Part shown: piece after piece, positions 48,629-57,662 of the stretch
Layout: every line of letters begins with the position of its first letter
Position numbering within the stretch: the stretch's first letter is position 1
DNA from: Astrocystis sublimbata
Lineage: Eukaryota; Ascomycota; Sordariomycetes; Xylariales; Xylariaceae
Direction of reading: 5' to 3'
Length of the DNA: 64,000 nucleotides
Assembly (NCBI GenBank): GCA_022453515.1
Contig: JAJNNY010000002.1
Coordinates: 1,178,001-1,242,000 of the forward strand
Translations under genes and position numbers: made by a program
The notes under the pieces: model-generated
What the model saw: the letters and a program-made list of their open reading frames with translations, nothing else
What the model was told of the DNA's origin: nothing
The model's database searches: none

Positions 48629-51577
48629 CTATCCCTGCCACTTAACCCTCTTATCCCGAAAGATGCTCACCATGCCCATCGGCAGCAAGCCCGGCTCGAC
48701 GATATTCAAGCCGCCGAAGCGCCGGATGGCCTCGGGCCCGTACAGCTGCGCCACCCAGCGCCAGTACGGCTCCATGGCCCCCCAGCCCTGCCTGATATTG
48801 CTCGCCCCATTCTCCAGCCCCGCAAGCGCCGCGCTCAGCTCCGTGCTCGCCTGCCCGATACCTCCGGCGCCGCCCTCGGGGACTTCCAATAACTTATCAA
48901 ACACGCTCGCGAGGTTGTTGGCGAAATCATACCGCAGGTCCTCGCGGTACCGCGCGTACTCGTCGAAGCCCATGAACGTCTCGCGCTCGCGCGCGTTCTC
49001 GGGCTCCCAGTTCACGGCCTTGAAGTGCGCTGTCGGGTTCCCGCGTTCGAAAGCCAGTTTCTTCCGCGCGTAGGCGTCGCGCTCGGCTTCGGCGAAGGTC
49101 TCGAGGAGTTTTCCTGGGTCGGCGACTACGGCTTCGCGGATCGGCAGGGTAGCGATGAAGGGGCTGCGCAGATCTAATCCGCCCAGCTCGATGGGGAAGA
49201 AGAGGTACGCGTCCGGGATCTCGGAGACGCCGAAGCGCGCGCGCAGCAGGTGCTTGAGGTAGGCCACGACGCCGGTGATGGGTTCCGACGGCGCCGCCTC
49301 GCCCGCGAGCAAAGGGGAGGGCGACGAGAAGACCTCGCGCTGGATGCGCTGGTGCGTGGCGAGGATCTCGTCGACGTGCGCGCGCCCGAAGCAGTTGGCC
49401 GGCTGGCCGAAGTTGGACGTGAAGAAGGTTGCGGCGAACGTGTTCCACGCCTGGATGAAGGCGATGACGCTCTTGCGCTTGTCCGCCAGCTGCCGCCGCA
49501 GGTCCACGATGTGCTTGTCCACCATCTTCTGGTCGATCTCGAATTTGCCTGTATGCGTCGAGAGACGCAGGAACCCCCAGCGGATGTCGCCGACGGGCAA
49601 CGACTCGTCGATGTCGGCCAGCGCGGGGTCGCGCGCGATGCGCACCGTGCCTGATTTGCCGAAGTCGATGTACGTCCGCGTCGCGTTGGAGAAGTCCGAC
49701 ACGGCTTTCCAGGCCGTCTTGGCTACTTCGTGGTCGCGCGACCAGAACCAGAAGTCCTCGGACATGCGGTGCAGGTCGTGGCCGCCCGTCGCCTGGTTGA
49801 CGGCGAAGTCGAGGCAGAACAAGATGGACTCGCCGAAGATCTTGCTGAGGGCGTGGGAGGCCGGGGTGCCGCGGCGGCGGATGCGAGGCTTCGCCTCGGG
49901 GCCGTCTTCGAAGAACTTGAGCGGCGCGCTGAGGAACTTGTTGAAGAAGGCGATCCACATCTCCGAGACGCCGAGAAGCGCCATCACATTCAAGATGGTC
50001 TCGTGGGGCAGGAGCGAGTTCCAGCTTTCGAAAGCCGAGTGGAACGCAGTGATGTCGCCGTGCAGACTCTTGTTGAGGGCGATCTCGGCAGACAACAGCC
50101 GGATCAGACGCTGTTTGTCTTCCATCGGTCGACGGTCCTCCACGTCGTCATCATCATCATCGTCGAAGTCAGGGCTCGTAGGACTATAATCTATGTATGA
50201 AGGACTAGAAGCACCATAAGCAGAAACCGCCCCCATAAATCTAGCAGATCGACTGCCACCTGGGGCGCCAACACTCTTCTTCTTCTTCTTACTTACTCGC
50301 TGCTGCGCTATCATATGCGGAGCAGCCTGCTGTATGGGTACCTGCGGCTGGGCAGAGTAATTGGCCTCTTCCTCGCCTTCCTGCGAGCTTTGCTTTTCCC
50401 TTTCGTGGCCCATCAGGCCAGCCATGAAGTAGTGTTTGCGAAGGATCTGACCCCTCGTGATCTGGACAGAGGGCTTGATGCGCACCGAATCAGTGCCGAG
50501 GTAGTACTCGCGCCGCTTGTGATCGAGGTGGGGGATCTTCGTTCTGGATGACTTCCAGGCCCCATCATAAGAGCGGAACGTTTTGAAGGCATAGTTCAGG
50601 AAGACGGACCACTTCACGCCAATGTAGTGCAGGAAGATGGCTTGGAGGACGTCCTCTTGCATCGTCACGTTGTAGATTCCCGTGATCTTGCGCTGCTGCT
50701 CCACGGCCACGCTCTCGCCCCACGACCAGGTGGAAAGGGACGCGAGCCTCATGTTGAGCACGTCGGCGACTTCGGCGAGGATTGTCGGGCTGCTGAGGAA
50801 ATCTCGCAACACCTCGCGTCTCTCGTCCGCGAGGAGGTCTGATGCGAGAAGACCTTCGATGACCCAGGTCAACGTCACGCTGTCGAATTGCCCCGGCGCA
50901 GCGAGTCTGTTCTCAAATCTGCTGAGCTCCGCGCGCAGCTCCAGAAAAGCTTTCGCGTGGGCGGGTTTGGGGCCTTCTTTCAGTCCGAATAGCTGAAGGA
51001 GGTACGCCTTGAGCGCCTTGTCATCCACGCCGGCGGGCTCGAAGACGACTTTCTCCCATCCCTGGCGAGCTTCTTTCTTCATCGTGTCACCGACATCCTC
51101 GAACCCCTCATTCATCTCGACATCCTCTCCAGCCGCTGCGGTTGCTTTCTCTGTTGACAGCCACTCGGTAACGAGTTGCGCGTAAAGCGATGCATACTCG
51201 AGCTTGGACGATTGCTTGTCGAGGTGGCGCAGGAGAGATTCTTCCCATGACTGCATCATCTTGGGAGTGATGGATGGGTCGTACTTGGACTGGGCCATGA
51301 AGCGTTGCAGATTTTTCAGCTCGAGCAGTAAATCAGGGTTCTTCGATGGACCCGAAAGGTCCTGGCCGGTCTTGGTCGTCTTGATACCATAGCTCTCTCT
51401 CACGCCTTGGCTCAATAACTCGAGCCGTTTCAAAGGCTCTGTCTCATCCTTTAATCGAGAAAGGAGAGTTGATCTAGTGGTCTCGAATGCGGAGCGCCGT
51501 TTGGACAGCTCCTGGAGCTTTGTGTTTGTGATCTCTTGTAATGTCTCCGAGAAGACGCTGCCTCGGTTGCCCGACAT
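48629..51577 (-). CDS. rvt: Cellular reverse-transcriptase-related protein (rvt family)
   Basis: This looks like rvt, a single-copy, non-mobile RT-related gene of fungi. One uninterrupted exon encodes 982 residues from the ATG at 51577; the frame opens 22 codons earlier, but MSGNRGSVFSETLQ fits the expected start. An N-terminal helical, coiled-coil-prone region is followed by a long disordered insert (about 410-490: Gln, Lys, Ser, Asp rich) between fingers and palm. RT motifs: A around Asp508 (HGDITAFHSAF), B around Gly570 (RRGTPASHALSKIFGE), C at Glu607-Asp608 (RMSEDFWFW) and D ending GKSGTVRI. A ~370-residue C-terminal domain follows. There are no mobile-element features: no endonuclease, RNase H, LTRs or poly(A) tail. 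Motif C has Glu where Asp is normal. Assignment is from motif order and recollection of the family. Confidence 0.75.
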   Translation of the reverse strand: MSGNRGSVFSETLQEITNTKLQELSKRRSAFETTRSTLLSRLKDETEPLKRLELLSQGVRESYGIKTTKTGQDLSGPSKNPDLLLELKNLQRFMAQSKYDPSITPKMMQSWEESLLRHLDKQSSKLEYASLYAQLVTEWLSTEKATAAAGEDVEMNEGFEDVGDTMKKEARQGWEKVVFEPAGVDDKALKAYLLQLFGLKEGPKPAHAKAFLELRAELSRFENRLAAPGQFDSVTLTWVIEGLLASDLLADERREVLRDFLSSPTILAEVADVLNMRLASLSTWSWGESVAVEQQRKITGIYNVTMQEDVLQAIFLHYIGVKWSVFLNYAFKTFRSYDGAWKSSRTKIPHLDHKRREYYLGTDSVRIKPSVQITRGQILRKHYFMAGLMGHEREKQSSQEGEEEANYSAQPQVPIQQAAPHMIAQQRVSKKKKKSVGAPGGSRSARFMGAVSAYGASSPSYIDYSPTSPDFDDDDDDDVEDRRPMEDKQRLIRLLSAEIALNKSLHGDITAFHSAFESWNSLLPHETILNVMALLGVSEMWIAFFNKFLSAPLKFFEDGPEAKPRIRRRGTPASHALSKIFGESILFCLDFAVNQATGGHDLHRMSEDFWFWSRDHEVAKTAWKAVSDFSNATRTYIDFGKSGTVRIARDPALADIDESLPVGDIRWGFLRLSTHTGKFEIDQKMVDKHIVDLRRQLADKRKSVIAFIQAWNTFAATFFTSNFGQPANCFGRAHVDEILATHQRIQREVFSSPSPLLAGEAAPSEPITGVVAYLKHLLRARFGVSEIPDAYLFFPIELGGLDLRSPFIATLPIREAVVADPGKLLETFAEAERDAYARKKLAFERGNPTAHFKAVNWEPENARERETFMGFDEYARYREDLRYDFANNLASVFDKLLEVPEGGAGGIGQASTELSAALAGLENGASNIRQGWGAMEPYWRWVAQLYGPEAIRRFGGLNIVEPGLLPMGMVSIFRDKRVKWQG

Positions 51578-52869
51578 CTTCGCTGGATTGAGTCCACTGC
51601 CAAGACTAATTGAATGTAATATCAGAACCGTAAAGGTGAGCAAGCGGAGTAGTACGATATAATAGAGTGCTGAGGTGAGAAGATAGCGAGTCTCGGATCG
51701 AGTGGTTGGCAGGTTAAGCGTCTTTTATAGTAAATAGGCCAAGGACAAGGCAGACAGACTACCTACCTGGACATGGTTGCCTACTCCAAGTTCGCCTCAA
51801 TTCCTGGCCCCACAATCTGTAAGCTCAACGACAGTTATTTCAACAACTAATTAAGTCCTCACCTAACAACTACGGACTTGCGTGGTTAACGCTAATTGTT
51901 GTCCGGTGAAGTTGTAGGATCTGATGCTAAATGTATCAATTAGATTTTTGTAGCAAAGGACACTCAAAACACACCTTGCTCTTAACTGCCTGCCTAACTG
52001 TCTTGGTCGCATGTTATACTGCTCTGACTTGGCGAGGAGCACGCGAAATGAGTCAGCCATTGCTTGCATGACATGACTGCTCAAGATCGATGCGCCATAG
52101 GGCAATTCTCATCATGAGTCTGCTTGTGAAAAAACTTACATATTACAACACCGACGGTTATCTACCTAATGGTTTTTTTTTTTTTGTAAATGTCCTTTAA
52201 TCATTCACGAGCTGACATAAGTCACATAACAGGAGCATCAGCAAGATTAACCTAGAAAGTTGCCAATGGTTATAAGCACTCTTCCCCAGATGCATCAATT
52301 GATTAATGATTTGAGAGATCAATCCGATTATGGCACAAGCCCGGAATCTGTGTGGCAAAAGGAGGATGCAATTATCTCGCGACCGGATGGATTAAGACTT
52401 TCAGACTATACACCTTTACGTGACGCCATTTGCCCAAGTCCCGTATAAACAACAAAATTAGAGAAAATGAACTCCTTTGGCCGATGCCCACAATGTGGAA
52501 AATGAGAAGAGGGGTATTGTCCTGACACCAATGCTGAATAGCAGTACAAAAGAGGCATCGATTGATGCAAAGTCGCCCCGAGTGTCACTTGATTGGGGGC
52601 AGAGAACAGGAAGCTGTCCTGTAGTGCGCATAAACTGTCATGGGGGTTTTTGCGTCGCCGCGTGGGCCTACACCATCATCGCATGTCCATTTGGCGGCGG
52701 AACGACGAAGTGATGCCTCGTTACATCACGATCGGTGCGTACAACACCATGCACAAGTAGGGTTATCACACATTCCAATCCTCCCATGATACGAGTGTCG
52801 GCGACCAAGCTGAGTCGCGTTTGAGGATGTGCGATCGGTAGGTCGCGAGACGGCCGCTGCCAAATGGCG
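51578..52869. other. intergenic, rvt promoter and UBTD gene 3' side
   Basis: No gene is seen in 1.3 kb. A 14-base T run lies at about 52173-52186. The region next to 51577 may hold the rvt leader, with a possible leader intron not defined confidently. Confidence 0.6.
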
Positions 52870-53901
52870 CTACCGGTTGAAGACGAGCGCGTTCACGACA
52901 TGGTCTTTATGCCAGCCCTGACTCTGTAAAGACATGTTCTCCTTCAGGATCTTGCCCATGTACGCAATGCGCACATGTCTCGTTGATGGTAACTGGACAC
53001 ATTGGTCAGAACACGCGTTTAGTTCATTGCACGATTGGCTTACTCCAGATTCTTCTGCGATCTTTCTTGATAGACTTCTCACGGTTTCGTCGGCGTCTAT
53101 GCTGATGACCACATCGGGGTAATTCTCGCTTAAGCGGGCACGGACCTTGACCAAATTCTTAATATCGACCACAGCTTTGCCCTTTTCTTCCCTTCGCCGC
53201 AGAGCCTCGTCTTCGTCAACTTCTTCGGCAGTGTCCTCGCCCGTGAGGTCGTCATCTGCCTTGTCATCCTTGACAACGCTCTCTGGGCGGATTCGGCTGT
53301 CCTCAGCTACATTGGTGGGGTCGCAGACGATCCATTCGGGAAGAGAGTAGTAGTTGCCCAGTGAGTCGTAGACACCGTTGGATAAGTCACCGGTCGGTAG
53401 TGTAACTTCGGCAGCCTTCAAGATCCCCTGCGCTGTGGCAAGACCCGCCGACCCATCGTTGTCCATCGAATCGACACCCACAGCCTGTCTGATATCAGAC
53501 TCCCACAAGGCTTCCAAGGCGGCGCGGATCACCTGCCAAACCTCGGGACGGCCGGTAACCCTGGTATCGAAGAACTCGGCGCGCTGCAGATCAAGATCGG
53601 GGCGTGTCCAGGCGCGGTCCTTGGAGGTCCACTCGTGGCGTCGCAATGGCTTGTCGATATGTTGTGACAGCGGCTGACGGGAACGCCGATTGTGGGCGAC
53701 AGCGAGCTGGGCATTCGGGTCGTCGCCGGTTGATGAGGCTCTTCGGTGGTTGTTAGAGGCTCCCGCGGACGGCGACGAAGCGCTGGTCGGGCGGGGCGCA
53801 TCGGAGCCCGATGGGCGGGAGAAGCAGCAGCCCTACGAGGATGACCAGTCAGCAAAGGCAGGGGGGAACAATAGGAAAGCAGAGGTACAGGTACATACCA
53901 T
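52870..53901 (-). CDS. UBTD1/2-type ubiquitin-like domain protein, predicted lipid-anchored
   Basis: Three exons: 53901-53899 (the ATG alone), 53832-53044 and 52992-52870, giving 304 residues. The first intron (53898-53833) separates the start codon from GCCFSRPSG, so the mature N-terminus would be MGCC: N-myristoylation at Gly2 and palmitoylation at Cys3/Cys4, implying membrane attachment. Residues ~60-180 form the N-terminal UBTD domain (RRHEWTSKDRAWTRPDLDLQRAEFFDTRVTGR in parts, then LSNGVYDSLGNYYSLPEWIV). An acidic linker precedes a C-terminal ubiquitin-like fold (VKVRARLSENYPDVVISIDADETV..., then VRIAYMGKILKENMSLQSQGW). The second intron is 51 bp without a stop, so retention adds 17 residues inside the ubiquitin-like fold. 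Human UBTD proteins bind E2 enzymes; the fungal role is unknown. Confidence 0.85.
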
Positions 53902-55690
53902 GGCACCGGCAGGGCGCAATCGAAGCCGGAGGGATAGTGAGAAGAGAGTCGGGGACTTAGATGCCTGTGGAAAGGGGGTGTTGCTCGGGGGTCCAGCGCA
54001 TTGTTCCGGTCGTGTACGCCGACGCCGGTGGTGATCAGTCTGTCTGGCCCGATGCGGTTTTTGCGAAAAAGGTCCGAATACTTTGAAGCGTCCGGACGGA
54101 AGATAGATCAATATACTACTAGTAATACTAATAGTTGATTAGTTGCGCACCAAGGTGACGACCGTCTCTCAACGCAATTACGTGCGGGTGCGGGACTGGG
54201 CAACGACAGGGACAGGGTGCATGTATGAACATGAAAGATGGATGATGTGGATGATGGGTGGATGACCGGGTGCGGGTGCGCGCAGAGGGAAGGGAAGGTG
54301 AAGAGTATGAGTTGCAAAAGAGAGCTGAACCTGGAACCTAGACCTGGACCCGGACCTGGACCTGGCTCGCCTGAGAGCTGGGGTGAGGCTGGATCTGCGA
54401 ACCCGTGGCTGCCGGCACTAACACAGGATCAGTATGGTACCGATCGATACGTACTGCGCCTTGCTTGGTTGCTGCTTTGACGCGTTGGAGTTGGAGTTGA
54501 AATGTATTGGCCAATTCTCCCACTATTTGGATATATACCTAGATACCAACTATGCGCCCTATAAGGTTTGCCAATTACTTACCTAGGCCATACAGGTGCA
54601 GAAACAAGCGTCAGGCGAGCAGGCGAGGCAGGTAGGTGCATATTAACTCCGTCTACCGGCTTAGTGGGCATTGGGCAACTAAACTAACTCTAAGTGCATG
54701 TAGCTCTCACTAAGCCCGTTTCGCCCATGGTAATGCGTGGCATGCGGCAGAGCGGAGCGCAGCGAGTTGCTAGTGGTGTGCGCAGGGGCCCCACAGTCCC
54801 GCTCCCATGCGCATCCGTTTATCTAATCTCGTATTGCTGAGCGTAATGACGTAGTACAGAGATACTTACGGAACGGGGGCAGCGCAGGCATGGGCTGCAT
54901 GGCACGCGTAGGATAAAACCTCTAGTTCCAAGTTGTAAAATGGCGATAGGGGCTAGGGGCTAGATGTTGGTACATGATCGTGTCTATCTGATACCTGCTA
55001 ATTGAGGTAAAGAAAAGAAGATGGGGAATAACCAGGTTTAGATAGATGACAATAACAGTTCACTGTGCAGGGGAATGCGGACACCTGCAGAAATATGGAT
55101 ATTAAGGCATGAAAGTTGGTATGAGATAAGATGGCTTCTCTTTGCTTGTCAGAATTGTGCCTAATCAACACATAAGACTCAACTCACTTCGAGATGTGAG
55201 GTAGCAAGCCCAGATGAGGTGGAGCAGTATGTGTTGTTCACCTTATGTAGTAGGTGTGCACGGAACTGCTGTGTTCTACGTCAAAAGTGGTGATGATTAC
55301 TTGTGCAATAAACCAATCAGTACGATGTACCTAGGTAATCAATTATACCAGCAATGTATTGTTAGAGCTTTTATTCTCAGCCAAATCCGTCTAGCGCTCA
55401 TGATTTCGAGAGTCCAGATCGTTGTCGTTGAGTGCGCAGATATCATGTCCCCAACGGCTATGCAAATCGGCCTTGGTCATAACCAGGAACACACTGCGAT
55501 ATCTCGTTCGCTGGCACGCCAAAACTAATAGAAAATTTGTGTGGCAAGATGGGACTTGTTTCAGCGATTGCCTGCAATGTACTTACTGCCTTTCTCGATA
55601 TCTCCACAGCCGAGGCAGAGTCATCTCTTTTGGTCCGACATAGACGCGCGATCGATATTGATTTGGTGGTCTGGCAGTCATTTTTTTCTA
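53902..55690. other. intergenic, no gene seen
   Basis: This 1.8-kb gap separates two minus-strand genes. It contains ACCTGG(A/C)CC-type short tandems (about 54336-54370), GATGGATGATG runs (about 54235-54262) and a GTACCTAGGTA element at 55327-55337. Open frames are short or repeat-driven. Confidence 0.6.
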
Positions 55691-56904
55691 TCACCAGAGA
55701 TAGCCTCGACATTTCTTGCTTCCACATAGACAGCGTGTCATGTCTTTTTGCTTCTCTGGATCGAGCGCGTCCATGTCCGAGTCATCCACGCCGTCCACAT
55801 AATCGAAAGTGAGTTCCTCTCCGCGCGGAATGTCTCTGATGGCGAAAAATGCCAAGTCGTGGATGTGCTTATCCGCGTGGTCGCCGACACGCGCAAAGAT
55901 GCGCAAGCTGGGATCGCATGAGTGGTTGATGAAACGCGTTGGTCCCGATACGAACTCGCCATCAACCTCGAGCGGAGGGCCCCGGAGGCGGTCGTCGAAC
56001 GAATCCGGCTCCGAAAACTTATCGAGCGCGAAGAGATACACATCCTTTCTCTGCGCGACGTGTGACTGGGCCCGCCTACGGTTTGCCTCTTGCCCCGTGA
56101 TGATCTCGCCCATGTACTTGTCCACAAAAGTGCCCTTCTTGAGATCCACCGTGCTCCGGACGCCCCAGCCTCGGTTGGCAGTTCGAAAGATCTGCAGCGG
56201 CACCTTGCGTCCTCGCTCTACCACGCGGTTGGGGCAGTCGGGACTGCAGACACAGCTCGCGTGGCACTCGTAGATAGGGTTGCGCGATGCCAGAACCTTG
56301 GAGCGCAGACGGCCGGCGCGTGCACCGAAGGAATGATAGGCGTACTTCTTGTGGCGGGTGAGGTTGTCCATGTAATCCAGCTTCCCCTCCTCGCTGATGA
56401 CGCTGCCCTCTTCGTCCGAGCTCTCGTCGGTCATGTCCTGAAGGCAGCTGCAGCTGCTGTATAGGCAGTCCACATCCTCGTCACACTCGCACCCCGTCAG
56501 AAACTCATTCCTAGTAGGTTCGATGTCCTGTGCGCGGGTTGAGTCGTCCATGAAGCGGAAATTGGGTTGTATCATGGTGTCATCTTCGTTGTTTACAATG
56601 GTGATGGGGTACCGTGAGTGCGTCTCAAAGGTACGGATCTGGCACCAGTGGCATTGTCCCTTCTCGGCCTCGAGCCCCTGCGCGTAGGCGGTGGTGAGTG
56701 AGTCGTCGTGTGTATGAGGAATGTGATGAATGTGATGATAGAGATAGGGCCCAGATGCCCAAGATCGAATAAACCTACCTCTTCACTCTCTTCACTGTGA
56801 TGGAAGAAATGACGTCGCATAGCTTGCTCCATCATTGCTGGCTCGCGGGGATGCCCTTGGGCGAGAGATGCGGCTGGGACTATTCGTGAGTTGGAGGTTG
56901 TCAC
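55691..56904 (-). CDS. dim-5: Histone H3 lysine-9 methyltransferase (DIM-5/Clr4/KMT1)
   Basis: This SET-domain enzyme methylates H3K9 and directs heterochromatin formation; in Neurospora it is upstream of DNA methylation. Two exons (56904-56779, 56677-55691) encode 370 residues; the 101-bp intron joins EESEE to GLEAEKGQCHWCQ. In order: PITIVNNEDD and NPNFRF-like text, the pre-SET Zn3Cys9 cluster (CECDEDVDCLYSSCSC at about 105-120 and ECHASCVCSPDC at about 178-190), and SET motifs GWGV (about 212-215), DVYLFALDKF, RFINHSCDP (NHSCDP about 293-298) and ELTFDYV. The post-SET zinc site CLCGSKKC (about 358-365) ends in RGYLW. All catalytic and zinc-binding residues appear intact. An acidic insert after the first cysteine group is longer than in Neurospora DIM-5. 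No chromodomain is present, as in DIM-5 and unlike Clr4. The start Met could also be one of two further downstream. Confidence 0.96.
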
Positions 56905-57662
56905 GACTCACTGGAGGCCTGGGTGGTTTGATGCTGCGCGCGCGGTCAAACGGCGCATGTCCATTGTCCAGTTCCTCCTACTCATATAATAATCGGGAAT
57001 ACCTACGGACCTGAAGCTAGGTTAGGTATGTGTGGAGATAATCAGTAAAGCAAGATGCGCATTCATTAGGTGCCCAGGTGAGATGAAGTAAAGTATTGGT
57101 ATGAGAATGTGTGTAAGTAGAGACGCGACCAAAGCGCGCTTCAGAAGTTCAGCTTTCCAGTTACGTCCCACCATTCGCAGTCCTCCAGGTGGGCTGTATG
57201 GAACCTAACAAATGTAGGTACCTAGGTACCTCTGAGTGTCTGACTTGGAGACAGCCCACTTGCCTAAACAGGCAGGCAGGCCCCATGTAAGTACATGTAA
57301 GCAATGCAGGTACCTGGCGTGCCTGGACACTCCTCGGTATTGTACACTCACTTCTTGTTCCTGTAACTAAATCAATTTTTCATGGATTCATGTTACTATT
57401 TGAGCCTCATTGTGAAGCATGTCGTTGTCATCGAGCTTGGGTTCCGTTTGCGTCAAAGACCTGTTTTGTGCCAGCAACGCCGGTAATGTGCATTGTGCTC
57501 CAATGTTTACTTACTCACAAAGACATAATTACACCTGACTTTAAAGTTTATGGTGACCATCCGCCCGTAGTAAACAGTCAAGATATCGACTGTTTTGACT
57601 GATAATCAAGTTTACAATTCAGGTTTATTCGTAATCGTCTATCACAGATAAACGCGCCCCTC
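56905..57662. other. divergent promoter region, methyltransferase / HELGH gene
   Basis: No gene is seen in 758 bp. A perfect 16-bp palindrome AGGTACCTAGGTACCT lies at 57216-57231. Confidence 0.65.
57216..57231. repeat. 16-bp palindrome of the TACCTAGGTA class
   Basis: AGGTACCTAGGTACCT is identical to its reverse complement. Related forms occur at 12735-12746, about 30575-30610, 44747-44763 and 55327-55337, always outside coding regions. The recurrence suggests a dispersed element or an intergenic sequence preference; no function is known to me. Confidence 0.85.

Noticed and set aside
48927..49958. 343-codon Arg-rich frame overlapping the rvt gene
   Set aside because: Same-strand out-of-frame shadow of a G+C-rich exon; the rvt frame carries all recognisable motifs.
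48629..51577. rvt gene as a degraded retrotransposon
   Set aside because: The frame is intact, with no LTRs, endonuclease, RNase H or flanking duplications, and it sits in a normal gene array.
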